A DNA stretch of 35,644 nt from Prevotellaceae bacterium UBA2738 (lineage in GTDB: Bacteria > Bacteroidota > Bacteroidia > Bacteroidales > Bacteroidaceae), in the NCBI GenBank assembly GCA_002353585.1, contig DEJW01000042.1, positions 4,490 through 40,133 on the forward strand, in the 5' to 3' direction. Below, in pieces: positions 16,820 through 24,690 of this stretch; the first letter of the stretch is position 1; every line of letters begins with the position of its first letter. The notes beneath the pieces were generated by a model that was given only the letters and a program-made list of their open reading frames with translations, was not told where the DNA came from and did no database searches. A program made the position numbers and the translations under genes.

Positions 16820-16851
16820 GCGGAAACATGAAAAAAAATCATGTTTCCGCT
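16819..16851. promoter_or_regulatory. strong inverted repeat upstream of the ATPase gene
   Basis: AGCGGAAACATGA and TCATGTTTCCGCT form a perfect 13-bp stem around an A7 loop, and AAAACA / TGTTTT extend it with one bulge. It lies directly upstream of the ATPase -33 element and touches it. It could be an operator, a terminator insulating the promoter, or an end of the mobile unit. Confidence 0.7.
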
Positions 16852-17105
16852 GTTTTATTAACGAAACCTTTGGTTTTAATATGTTGATTTCTGTTCGTCA
16901 ACCGATTATTTACATCACCATCAGGATTGATCTTCCCTATAAATAAGTTTTTGTAAAATCAGGCTTTTTTCTGACGAAAAGGTAAAAGTAATGCTTCTGC
17001 AGGTAGAGGTTATGATGACAATATACGTTCTTTTTTTGTTACATCGTCACATTTTTCGTCTATTTGTTGTTTCTTGTTGTTTAAGTTGTCGTTAATATTA
17101 TAGAA
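16852..17105. other. rest of the gene-free gap between ATPase and coiled-coil genes
   Basis: Outside the hairpin and the right 131-bp repeat, 16852-16987 is plain AT-rich sequence with TTTATTAAC and TCTTCCC tracts. No promoter, RNA or frame of note is seen. It belongs to the unit bracketed by the repeats. Confidence 0.6.
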
Positions 17106-17118
17106 AATCCGCAGCACC
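16988..17118. repeat. 131-bp direct repeat, right copy
   Basis: This is the intact copy: it continues into a complete terminator hairpin (17106-17140) that serves the minus-strand gene at 17216-18112. The three differences from the left copy lie at the ATC(A/G)TCAC, CAT(C/T)TTTCG and GTTT(T/A)AGTTG positions. Confidence 0.9.
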
Positions 17119-17140
17119 TGTGTTAGGGGTGCTGCGGATT
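17106..17140 (-). terminator. intrinsic terminator of the minus-strand SPFH/GYF cluster
   Basis: AATCCGCAGCACC and GGTGCTGCGGATT form a perfect 13-bp GC-rich stem with a 9-base loop. On the minus strand the stem is followed by TTTTCTATAA. It lies 76 bases after the end of the coiled-coil gene. Confidence 0.8.
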
Positions 17141-17215
17141 ACTTAATTGTTATTTGAGTCTATCTATAGAGGGGATTACTTCACCACAACATTTAGTCTA
17201 TTCTTATGTTAAGAA

Positions 17216-18112
17216 TTATTGCCCCATTGCTTTTCTCATCTCTGCTGCTGCCTTTTGCTGGGCCTTCCTCATTTCTTCTGCAGCTTCCTGTTGAACTTTA
17301 AGCATCTCATCAGTAGCTTCAGAAGTTCCTTCAGTCATATTCCCTATAGCATCTTTGTCCTTCTTTTCTTCTACACCAATAATGTTTTCCACATTATCGA
17401 CATCGCTAATATCATTATTATCATCACCTATAGCAGAAAATAGCTCTACCAGTAGAAATAAGACTACACCAGCAACTATAACATATAGAATATATTTCAT
17501 TACTTTCTTTAATTCCTCTTTCTGCCTTTCTTTTAGTTCCTCTATTTTTGTTTTAATTTCGGGAAGCAAAGCTGCGATGTCACTATTATGCGAGTTCATT
17601 TCTACAGCTGTCTGTAAATAGCTCAATTGCTCAAGAACTTCAGACGGATGCTCTTTAAATTCACTCAACAGGAAAATAAAAGTTTTATGAAATTCTTCAG
17701 GATCTTTTACAAAAGAAAAGCCTTTTAAAAGTTCCTTAACCTTGTCAACATTATCATAGCCTTTTTCTATATTTTGTAATGTTAAAGATTTTTTGAGAGT
17801 GTTATTTGCCGTATAATTATTGAACTGCCGATTTTTTTCCGTAAATAACGCGTAGAATAACCTCCTATATGCTTCTGCAGTTCCCTCATTCGCTATTTCC
17901 GTGTACTCTGAAGCTCTATATGCATTTTCAGCACGATCCTTACTTTCTTTTTCCTGCTCTTGAGCTAATCTTTGCATCTTTGCTTCATGTTTTCGTGCTG
18001 CCGCCGCTTCATCATTGGCTCTCTGTTGAGCATCTGCAAAATCACTCAGTCCCTTACCATACTTTTCCAAACCTTCTGCAAATGTCACCTTGTCTTTTGT
18101 AAATAATCCCAT
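17216..18112 (-). CDS. coiled-coil protein with one membrane helix, unknown function
   Basis: The 298-residue protein is not one I recognise. Residues 20-75 are a charged, Ala/Glu/Lys-rich coiled coil. Residues 80-180 are helical with a repeat-like character (LLKGFSFVKDPEEFHKTF). A single membrane helix lies at 206-227 (YILYVIVAGVVLFLLVELF). After it come an acidic segment rich in Asp (GDDNNDISDVDNVE) and a second coiled coil with three repeats of the pattern (A/E)EMRKAQQKAA. There is no signal peptide. It is the last gene of the minus-strand cluster, 133 bases after the broken repeat gene and just before the terminator. Confidence 0.7.
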   Translation of the reverse strand: MGLFTKDKVTFAEGLEKYGKGLSDFADAQQRANDEAAAARKHEAKMQRLAQEQEKESKDRAENAYRASEYTEIANEGTAEAYRRLFYALFTEKNRQFNNYTANNTLKKSLTLQNIEKGYDNVDKVKELLKGFSFVKDPEEFHKTFIFLLSEFKEHPSEVLEQLSYLQTAVEMNSHNSDIAALLPEIKTKIEELKERQKEELKKVMKYILYVIVAGVVLFLLVELFSAIGDDNNDISDVDNVENIIGVEEKKDKDAIGNMTEGTSEATDEMLKVQQEAAEEMRKAQQKAAAEMRKAMGQ

Positions 18113-18245
18113 GACAATTTTTATTTAAAAATTATGATGCCTACCTCCTTTAAAGCGCCTCGGCTTTCTCTTTATTATTATTTTTTGTTCTAATACTTGA
18201 AACAGGTGCCAGTACCTTGTGTCTTTTACAAGAAGCCGTCTAAGG

Positions 18246-18617
18246 TCAATGAGCACTTTTTGTGCTGATTTTCTTACCAGTCTTGCCATAAATCTTAATC
18301 CAATCTCCATCCAGAGTGGTGAAAGTATTGCCGGAAACTCCAATCACTTCGCCCACTGACTGCTTCGACATCGTATTTATTTTCTTGCCTGTTATATCAT
18401 AGGTCTTCACCCATGCGCCATCTACAGTGACAAAGAAATCAACTCCCTAGCCAACTACTATGCCAACAGATTGTTTAGACATCGTGTTGACCTTCTTTCC
18501 ACTCTCGTCATACACATGATACCAAGCTCCGTCAGCATTAATATACGATATTTGTTTTTGTGCCTGTATGCCAATAACTGTTAGCATTAGTAGCATGGTT
18601 GTTATAGTCCGTTTCAT
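18246..18617 (-). pseudogene. exported repeat protein interrupted by an in-frame TAG
   Basis: From ATG 18617 the frame encodes a signal peptide (MKRTITTMLLMLTVIGIQAQ) and a first repeat (INADGAWYHVYDESGKKVNT, then MSKQSVGIVVG). It meets TAG at 18447-18449. The same frame continues with no other stop through a second repeat (VTVDGAWVKTYDITGKKINT, then MSKQSVGEVIG) and a third (TTLDGDWIKIYGKTGKKIST) to TGA at 18246-18248. Full length would be about 122 sense codons. The close match of the repeats on both sides shows that this is one gene with a point nonsense change, or a read-through codon. Function unknown. Confidence 0.85.
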
Positions 18618-18708
18618 AAGTGTCCTTCTTTTAATTGAAATTATTGCCATATTTTCTTGCTTTATCTTTTTTACAAAAATCCGGTCGGACGATTGATTAA
18701 GGACACTT
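18618..18708. repeat. 10-bp inverted repeat around the gap before the repeat gene
   Basis: AAGTGTCCTT (18618-18627) and AAGGACACTT (18699-18708) are exact inverted copies separated by 71 bases. One lies just before the start codon of the broken gene and one touches the stop codon of the TPR gene. Their pairing would loop out the intergenic RNA. Confidence 0.55.
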
Positions 18709-19994
18709 TATTTTACTTCTACTAGAACTTGCAGACAGTCTTTAGGCGCATTATTTTGGATATGAGAGAAATACATGGGCTGGCTATACTCATATTCAAA
18801 CCATCCATCACCAACATCGATACATTTTTTAAATCTTTTATCATAGTATTCTCTTCCGTTATATATCCAATTCATAAAGTAATTGACTCCATATCTTGTG
18901 TCCAACTGTCTTGGATTGGAATTAGGCTCCGTTGTGAAAAATATAAAACAATATTCAGAAGGAACTCCCGAGCTCTTCTTTACCCTAATTTTCTTAAATG
19001 GAACTGATTTTGAAAAAGAGTCATTGACCATATGCCATCCTTCGTAACTAAGTAATTGAATATATGAGCTTAACGGAGAATTGTTCTTACCAAAATATGG
19101 ATCTAAACTAATAACCTTCTCCCACATGGCTTTGGCGCCTTCCTTGTCTCCTTTCTTTGCCAGAAACTCGCCTTTGCTATCGTACCAATTGGGATTTTGA
19201 GGCTGCAATTCTATAACCTTGTCAATAGTAGCGATTGCCTCATCAAGTTTTCCCTCGCGGGCATAGGAATAGGCTTCTTTATTCATAGCCTGTAGTTCAG
19301 CGTTAAGTTTTTTCTCCTCAGCTTCCTTTTGAGCCTCAGCTTTCTTTTTGGCCTCTCTTTCAGCTTTCTCTTTGGACTTTTGCTCCAGTTCTTTATTTCT
19401 CCGATTTTTTAACTCATTCAACTTTTTTTCCGTATATAAAAAATTGTGACAGTAATAATTCTCTCTATAACCGCTCGTCGTTAAAGTATATCTACAATAA
19501 CGAATATAGTCAGTATCAAATTTATCTATTTCAATATATTCAACACGAAATCTGCTATTTCTTAGCTCTTGTAGATTCTCGGCATTTTCTTTTTTTATTT
19601 CATACTGTCTCCTTAGAGAGAATTTCTTTAATTGCTGAACATCTAAAGTTCTAGTTATCTGTTGGGACTTAAATACTATACTTATTTCAAGCCCATCTCG
19701 TTTCCATGTGAAAGGGAGAGTTTCAACAACATCTAGATCCTTATTTCCATTAAAATACATAGTCTTAACAATTTTACCACTTCCATTTTGATTAAATAAA
19801 ATGTATTTAAAGGGGCCACCATCATACCATTTTTTTCCTACAAGTTTACTGTTAGGAGTTTCAAATGCAGCATCCTCTGCCTTTTCTGAAGATGCCTTCT
19901 CTTCTTCAGTTAGGTAATCACTCCATTCCCAATCTTGAGCGAAAGAAAAAGTGAAAGAACACATTGCTAACAATACGAAAATAATTCTTTTCAT
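18708..19994 (-). CDS. exported TPR protein, unknown function
   Basis: The 428-residue protein has a signal peptide (MKRIIFVLLAMCSFTFSFAQ). Residues 20-190 are a beta-rich part of unknown type. Residues 195-235 are a charged coiled coil (repeats of K/E/A, such as KAEREAKKKAEAQKEAEEKK). Two tetratricopeptide units follow at about 240-305 (AYSYAREGKLDEAIATIDKV; SKGEFLAKKGDKEGAKAMWE). The last 110 residues are an unassigned beta-rich domain rich in Tyr and Phe. It probably works in the periplasm or at the outer membrane. It starts 24 bases after the small membrane-protein gene, so it is in the same operon. Confidence 0.75.
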   Translation of the reverse strand: MKRIIFVLLAMCSFTFSFAQDWEWSDYLTEEEKASSEKAEDAAFETPNSKLVGKKWYDGGPFKYILFNQNGSGKIVKTMYFNGNKDLDVVETLPFTWKRDGLEISIVFKSQQITRTLDVQQLKKFSLRRQYEIKKENAENLQELRNSRFRVEYIEIDKFDTDYIRYCRYTLTTSGYRENYYCHNFLYTEKKLNELKNRRNKELEQKSKEKAEREAKKKAEAQKEAEEKKLNAELQAMNKEAYSYAREGKLDEAIATIDKVIELQPQNPNWYDSKGEFLAKKGDKEGAKAMWEKVISLDPYFGKNNSPLSSYIQLLSYEGWHMVNDSFSKSVPFKKIRVKKSSGVPSEYCFIFFTTEPNSNPRQLDTRYGVNYFMNWIYNGREYYDKRFKKCIDVGDGWFEYEYSQPMYFSHIQNNAPKDCLQVLVEVK

Positions 19995-20018
19995 AATAAA
20001 TTGTTTTTTATACTACCA

Positions 20019-20360
20019 TTAAATCAATTTATAGATTACCCAAAGATGGATGACCAATAATAGAGAAACTACAATGAGATAGTAAGGTATAGAAACCCCA
20101 AATCCTGCAAAGCAGAGATTCACAACTATCATTACTAAAGAAGCCACTCCACTCCATGCTTTCATGTTGATATTCATCTGGTTATTTTTTAGCGATATGC
20201 CTATGACACATCCCAATGTCAACAAGACAGACAAACCTGTTACTATTCCAACAAGCAGTTTACTGGCGTCAGCACGAGAATGAGCCATGTCATAGGCAAG
20301 ATAGCCTATAGCCACCACTACTATTATTAATAATAATGTGGGAAATACTGAAATCTTCAT
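20019..20360 (-). CDS. small membrane protein
   Basis: This 113-residue protein is mostly hydrophobic, with about four membrane helices (7-24, 34-54, 66-84, 90-112). No family is recognised. Its ATG overlaps the stop of the GYF-domain gene by four bases (ATGA), so the two are translationally coupled and probably act together. Confidence 0.75.
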   Translation of the reverse strand: MKISVFPTLLLIIVVVAIGYLAYDMAHSRADASKLLVGIVTGLSVLLTLGCVIGISLKNNQMNINMKAWSGVASLVMIVVNLCFAGFGVSIPYYLIVVSLLLVIHLWVIYKLI

Positions 20361-20704
20361 ACGCTTAGTGGTGGAGGGGTTAAAGCAACGACTTTCAGAA
20401 TGGCAGGAACCTGTTCAATGGGCTTCCAAGCAGGCATGCCAGGAACCCAAGCCAACGTATCCTTGTTGATTCGCTTTTGAGAAATCAGTTGTGATAGTTC
20501 TCCATCATTCAGCGGACCGACCTGTTGACCGTCGATGACAACATAGTAGATGCTAGACATAGGTTTAGGCATGCTCTGAATGGAGCCTGGCACATACATC
20601 TGCTGCATATACTGGTTCATCATACCGACCATCTGCTGGGCTATGCCCATTCCTAGTCCGAACTCAATAAGCCGGTCGATAGAAAAGAAACTACTATTAT
20701 CCAT
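20357..20704 (-). CDS. small GYF_2-domain protein
   Basis: The protein has 115 residues. The N-terminal 45 are methionine/glutamine-rich (GMGIAQQMVGMMNQYMQQMY). Residues 52-103 form a GYF_2 domain: YYVVIDGQQVGPLNDGELSQ, then DTLAWVPGMPAWKPIEQVP. The order Met/Gln-rich stretch, GYF_2, proline tail is the same as the C-terminal quarter of the neighbouring SPFH protein, so it looks like a detached paralogue of that tail. GYF domains bind proline-rich peptides; the PPPPP tail of the SPFH protein is a possible partner (inference). Confidence 0.82.
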   Translation of the reverse strand: MDNSSFFSIDRLIEFGLGMGIAQQMVGMMNQYMQQMYVPGSIQSMPKPMSSIYYVVIDGQQVGPLNDGELSQLISQKRINKDTLAWVPGMPAWKPIEQVPAILKVVALTPPPLSV

Positions 20705-20720
20705 ATCTTACATTATTTTA

Positions 20721-22079
20721 TTATACTGTTGATGGTGGAGGTGGTGGCATTGAACCTGGTGCAGGAGGAGCAAATAGGTTAGCAAATTCAGGCACATTAC
20801 CAGCAAACTCCCAATTTGCCATTCCTTGTTTCCAAACATAAGTCTGAGGTGTCAACTGCCCACCTTGAGCCATCTGAGCCAATTGCTGCATATTGAACGG
20901 ACCAGCTTGTGCACCATTCATTGAAACATGATATTGCACATTAGGCATTGGTGGTGGTGTATTCATGCATCCTTGCATGTTCTGCCCCATTGTGCTCATC
21001 AAACCAGCCATCTGCTGTCCCATTGCACCACCCATCATCATGCCTGTCATCATACCAGCGGGATTCATACCACCTCCTTGACCACCAGCATCCATCGTTC
21101 CCATCTGACCAAGACTCTGAGCACCAGTCTTCAACACCTCAGTCTGCTGGTCAAGAGAGTGTGCCCCCATGAAGTTCGTTTCTGTCTGCAGACGCTGTGC
21201 TCGTTGAGCTTCCTCGCGCTGTACACGCAAAATTCCTTCCATGTTTTCAGCATTGATTCGCTGAGTATCTTGCATGTTTTGGATGGATACGTCTGTTTGG
21301 GCATTCATTGTCCTTGCAGTGTTGCCTGCGGTAAGTTGTCTGAGTTCCTCATAATAAGGACTTTCTTTGTCTATTTCTAACGCTGAAATATCAAAACCTT
21401 TCATATTCACACCGAAGTCATTCTCGATACGAGGCTTCAGATATCCCTCTACCCTTTCGTTAATGCTTAGTATCTGACGCTCCATCTGTACTACAGGCAA
21501 CCCCATCTCCAGTGGCACGTTCATTACTACGCCTTTAATATATTTCTGCAGCGCACTTCTTATCTGCGTCATAAATTGTTCGTGGTCGAAGTTTACGAGT
21601 CTATTCAACTTGATAAAACCACGATAGTCTGTAATGTTGAAGGTAATAGTCCCTCTCACGGCCATAGGCACACCATGGTCTGGCAGGCGAGGGTCGAACA
21701 CGTCGAAGTAAGGCACAGAGAAGCGTAATTGGTTATTGCCTTGCAGGTTGATGAAGTACACTTCTGCCTGGAAAGGCGATTCTCCACCGAAGGCCATTCC
21801 AACGATGCTTGCCAAAACTGGGAAGTTTGCAGTTTTAATAGTGTCGTCAAAAGGACCTTCTATAAAGTCCTGCATCTGTCCGTTTTGAGCTTTATATACA
21901 AACACTGCAACTTCACCATCCTTTACCCTCAGACTACTTCCATAGCGGATTGAATTTTCTCTACTTGTAGAATTGACGTCCTGTCCTTCAGGCCGCCATT
22001 TCCACACCATATATTCTTGTTCGTCACAGCGGATGACATTCATCAGTCCGCCACTATTACCTCTACCAAATAGTCTCAT
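20721..22079 (-). CDS. SPFH-domain protein with C-terminal GYF_2 domain
   Basis: The 452-residue protein has an SPFH_5/YdjI-like (virion core protein) domain at about 20-240. Recognisable parts are IRYGSSLRVKDGEVAVFVYK, AVRGTITFNITDYRGFIK and FGVNMKGFDISALEIDKESP. A coiled coil lies at 250-300, a Gly/Met-rich stretch at 325-375 (AGMMTGMMMGGAMGQQMAGL), a GYF_2 domain at 383-432 (YHVSMNGAQAGPFNMQQLAQ) and a tail of prolines. There is no membrane helix, so it likely forms membrane-attached oligomers. It lies 8 bases after the zinc-ribbon gene. Known relatives often carry zinc ribbons in the same chain; here that module is in the neighbour. Confidence 0.87.
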   Translation of the reverse strand: MRLFGRGNSGGLMNVIRCDEQEYMVWKWRPEGQDVNSTSRENSIRYGSSLRVKDGEVAVFVYKAQNGQMQDFIEGPFDDTIKTANFPVLASIVGMAFGGESPFQAEVYFINLQGNNQLRFSVPYFDVFDPRLPDHGVPMAVRGTITFNITDYRGFIKLNRLVNFDHEQFMTQIRSALQKYIKGVVMNVPLEMGLPVVQMERQILSINERVEGYLKPRIENDFGVNMKGFDISALEIDKESPYYEELRQLTAGNTARTMNAQTDVSIQNMQDTQRINAENMEGILRVQREEAQRAQRLQTETNFMGAHSLDQQTEVLKTGAQSLGQMGTMDAGGQGGGMNPAGMMTGMMMGGAMGQQMAGLMSTMGQNMQGCMNTPPPMPNVQYHVSMNGAQAGPFNMQQLAQMAQGGQLTPQTYVWKQGMANWEFAGNVPEFANLFAPPAPGSMPPPPPSTV

Positions 22080-22087
22080 ACCTAAAT

Positions 22088-22942
22088 CTATTTGTTTAAA
22101 AAGAATGCCATTACAGCGAAATAAAATATGTAGGATACAACAATAGCTAAAGCTATTGCAAACTTTGGATTTGTCCTAATCCATCCCACGAAACTCTTTG
22201 ACTTTTTTAGATTTTCATCGAAAATTCTGAAATAACGAACAAAGTCTTGGTCTTTCTGAAAACTCAATTGGGCTTTGTTTATACAATTCGAGAAAAGTAA
22301 CCAATAAGCATAGCTCATGTCTTCATTGCCTGTAAATGGACTGCATCCTGTTTTGGGGCCGAAAGGGTTGATGCGCATTTGAATTGCTGTTAAAAATTCC
22401 AAAAGGTCACCACGCGCATTCGGAACAGGGAATGTAGTAATGATGTCCATTTTCCTTTTGTGAATAGGATTGGCTTGGCTAAAGAACCATTTTAGAAGCA
22501 TAAACGGCCAAAAGAGATACATCAAGCATCCATTTGCAGTCGTTGACAAAGAATATGTGCTGTCAGCAGAAATATTATTTTCTTTGTTATAAGCATCAAG
22601 TTGTTCCTGAAACTTTTTTATAGAGGAATTCTCTTTTACATTAGCGTACGTGTAACCACATTCAGGGCACACAGCAGAACCTCCAATGACTTGAGCCCCA
22701 CAACTTGGGCACTTCACAATATTACCATGCTTCTCATTCGCCAATTGTTGAGGAGGAGTCGGGCGAAGCCAGTCTTCCTGTTTTTTTGCTTTTGCCAGTC
22801 TTCCATCAATCACTACATCGAGTTCATCTGGATCTACGCCCTCTACCAATGCACGTTTGTGTAACACTTTGCGTTCAACGTCAGTAATCATGCCATCAGC
22901 AAGTGCTGCGTCAATAATTTCTTCTAATTCTTTTGAAAACAT
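22088..22942 (-). CDS. zinc-ribbon, TerB-like membrane protein
   Basis: The protein has 284 residues. Residues 1-50 resemble the start of a TerB/tellurite-resistance helical domain (EEIIDAALADGMITDVERKV). Residues 76-96 form a zinc ribbon with four cysteines (CPSCGAQVIGG, then CPECGYTY). A hydrophobic segment lies at 137-153 (GCLMYLFWPFMLLKWFF) and a C-terminal membrane helix at 261-283. The middle is unassigned. It is the first gene of the operon after a long structured leader and is 8 bases from the SPFH gene. The role is unknown; zinc ribbon plus SPFH plus GYF suggests a membrane quality-control or stress complex (inference). Confidence 0.8.
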   Translation of the reverse strand: MFSKELEEIIDAALADGMITDVERKVLHKRALVEGVDPDELDVVIDGRLAKAKKQEDWLRPTPPQQLANEKHGNIVKCPSCGAQVIGGSAVCPECGYTYANVKENSSIKKFQEQLDAYNKENNISADSTYSLSTTANGCLMYLFWPFMLLKWFFSQANPIHKRKMDIITTFPVPNARGDLLEFLTAIQMRINPFGPKTGCSPFTGNEDMSYAYWLLFSNCINKAQLSFQKDQDFVRYFRIFDENLKKSKSFVGWIRTNPKFAIALAIVVSYIFYFAVMAFFLNK

Positions 22943-22992
22943 AGATCTATTGTTTTTAGTTATTAATAAAGCACAAAGAGTGTGAGCCTTCT

Positions 22993-23226
22993 CGACATCC
23001 TTAGTCTGAAGGTTCTGGAATACCCGTGATAATAAGAATGAAAAAACAGCTCACACCTGCAGGTATATATGTGAGCAGACTCCCCAAACAAGGAGTGAGC
23101 AGTATATATGCTACTGCAGGAGAAGCAGCTCTCAGACTTTTTCCCTTATCACTTGAATTTTCCAGATTCTCAGACAGGTCAAAGCTTAATTGCTCTTCTC
23201 GATGTCGCCAGTCTTTCTCAACTGAC
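22993..23226 (-). ncRNA. candidate rod-shaped structured RNA (leader or small RNA)
   Basis: Starting just after a consensus promoter, the minus-strand RNA can fold into one long rod. Nested arms, outer to inner, in plus coordinates: 22993-22999/23201-23207, 23004-23009/23170-23175, 23015-23020/23160-23165, 23026-23032/23146-23152, 23040-23045/23138-23143, 23056-23062/23114-23120, 23064-23070/23103-23109 and 23079-23083/23092-23096, with an 8-base apical loop. Each arm is perfectly complementary by eye. The largest internal loop is one-sided (23176-23200). The overall shape recalls 6S RNA, but the sequence was not matched to it. It could equally be the 5' leader of the operon starting at 22942. 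Confidence 0.55.
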
Positions 23227-23230
23227 GATG

Positions 23231-23261
23231 CAAAGATAGTAATTAATTTTAAAAACTGCAA
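23231..23261 (-). promoter_or_regulatory. promoter upstream of the rod RNA and SPFH/GYF operon
   Basis: On the minus strand TTG (23261-23259), 20 bases, then TATCTTTG (23238-23231): exact Bacteroidota consensus. The start would be about 23226, so the distance to the first start codon (22942) is about 285 bases. An 87-codon frame across this area begins in the -33 element and is not expected to be translated. Confidence 0.8.
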
Positions 23262-23380
23262 CATTGTGAGCCGATTTTTTTATTTTGGGGGCAAAAATAA
23301 TACAATTCCTGCTAACAGGATTGTTCCATTTCATTCCTTTTTAATAATAAATAAAAACAGAAAAAAGTAGGGCAAAAGGG

Positions 23381-23411
23381 TTGGCAGAATCAAAAGAAAT
23401 GATTATTTTTG
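23381..23411 (+). promoter_or_regulatory. promoter of the kinase gene
   Basis: TTG (23381-23383), 20 bases, then TATTTTTG (23404-23411) is an exact match to the consensus. The ATG at 23419 is 7 bases after the -7 box, so the mRNA is leaderless or has a leader of only a few bases. Confidence 0.85.
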
Positions 23412-23418
23412 CATCCGT

Positions 23419-24690
23419 ATGACGAAACAAGACCTTGACAGTTCTGCTTCTGGATATATCTCAGACTCGTTTGAGGGAATAAGCCAGACGTTTACCGATG
23501 TGGAGATACTGAGCACATCGGAAGCTAACGTCGTGGCCAAGGCTAAACGCTACGGACGGTGGTGGCTACTGAAAGGACTGAAGAAGGAGGTGATGGGTAA
23601 GGCTATATACCAACAGAGGCTGCGCAAGGAACTGGAAATACTGATGCTGCTGCAACACCCAAACGTGGTGGCGACATACGGAATGGAGGATGTTGAGGGT
23701 TTGGGGCTATGCATTGTGATGGAGTATGTGGATGGGATGACGCTTAAGGAATGGCTGGCTGAGAAGCCAAGCAGACGCATGAAACTTCAGGTGATGAGGG
23801 AGATAACGGATGCTGTGGCATACATCCACACGAAAGGCATAGCACACCGCGACCTGAAGCCAACGAACATCATAGTAACGGGCAACGGCAGTCATGTGAA
23901 ACTGATAGACTTCGGACTGGCTGACACAGACAGTCATGCAGTGTTGAAACAGCCTGCTGGCACATTAAGCTATATGTCGCCCGAACAGATGCAGACGGCA
24001 GTGGCTGACGGACGTAACGATATCTACAGCCTAGGCATCATAATGCAGCAGATGGAGTTGGGATGGCGTTATCTATATATAATAAAGAGGTGTACACAAC
24101 CTATTGACCATCGCTATCAGAACATAACCGAACTGCAACAAGCTTTTCACACGACTGGCAGACGCCTGAAGCGCATAGCCGTATGGATGGGGGCAATAGT
24201 GATAACTGGTCTGCTGGTGCTGACTGGTCTGCTGATGCTAAGAGCTAATGAACAAGACGAAAAACTGGCTAAAATGAAAGCGACCTACCAACAGGAGCAG
24301 AGGGTGCAACAACTACAGATAAAGCAGCTGACAGACTCGACAAAGGTTCTCGGCAACTACAACCAAGAACTGAGACTGAGGGAAAGCACCATGATAGCCA
24401 ATAGGAGAAAGGTGGAGAATGCTGTAAACAATGGAAAGAGACTCATTGAAAAGACCATGCAGCAGACGAACATAGACAGACATCTGGACACGCTGTCGAA
24501 CATTCTCTATATATGGAGCGACTTCACTAACAGAAGTCAGGCTGGCGAAAGAGCTATCGAGAAGTATCTTAGACAGATTGATAATTCTTTTAGCAATATG
24601 GAGAAGGACGAAATAAGAAACACACTGAACAGGCACAACGAAGCTATTGTTACAAAATGGAGAAACAGAATAGTCAACATAAGCAAATGA
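23419..24690 (+). CDS. membrane-anchored Ser/Thr protein kinase
   Basis: The 423-residue protein has a Hanks-type kinase domain at about 25-245: Lys52 in WWLLKGLKKE, Glu71 in the C-helix, HRDLKPTN (143-150), DFG (164-166) and SPEQ (187-190). The glycine loop is poor (EILSTSEANVVAKA has no GxGxxG), so nucleotide binding may be altered. The later subdomains are shortened. A membrane helix lies at 253-274, followed by about 145 residues of outside coiled coil (LAKMKATYQQEQRVQQLQIK), in place of PASTA repeats. The next gene overlaps its stop by four bases. It is divergent from the SPFH/GYF cluster. Confidence 0.9.
   Translation: MTKQDLDSSASGYISDSFEGISQTFTDVEILSTSEANVVAKAKRYGRWWLLKGLKKEVMGKAIYQQRLRKELEILMLLQHPNVVATYGMEDVEGLGLCIVMEYVDGMTLKEWLAEKPSRRMKLQVMREITDAVAYIHTKGIAHRDLKPTNIIVTGNGSHVKLIDFGLADTDSHAVLKQPAGTLSYMSPEQMQTAVADGRNDIYSLGIIMQQMELGWRYLYIIKRCTQPIDHRYQNITELQQAFHTTGRRLKRIAVWMGAIVITGLLVLTGLLMLRANEQDEKLAKMKATYQQEQRVQQLQIKQLTDSTKVLGNYNQELRLRESTMIANRRKVENAVNNGKRLIEKTMQQTNIDRHLDTLSNILYIWSDFTNRSQAGERAIEKYLRQIDNSFSNMEKDEIRNTLNRHNEAIVTKWRNRIVNISK

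Noticed and set aside
18125..18343. 72-codon minus-strand frame near the repeat gene
   Set aside because: Different frame from the repeat protein; overlaps its third repeat and has no likeness to a protein family.
23001..23264. 87-codon minus-strand frame in the leader of the SPFH operon
   Set aside because: Its start lies in the -33 box, so it is upstream of the predicted transcript start; the nested hairpins explain the sequence better.
24657..24686. Earlier ATG for the kinase partner
   Set aside because: The ATGA overlap at 24687-24690 is a standard coupling site, and the added 10 residues are polar and unconserved in appearance.
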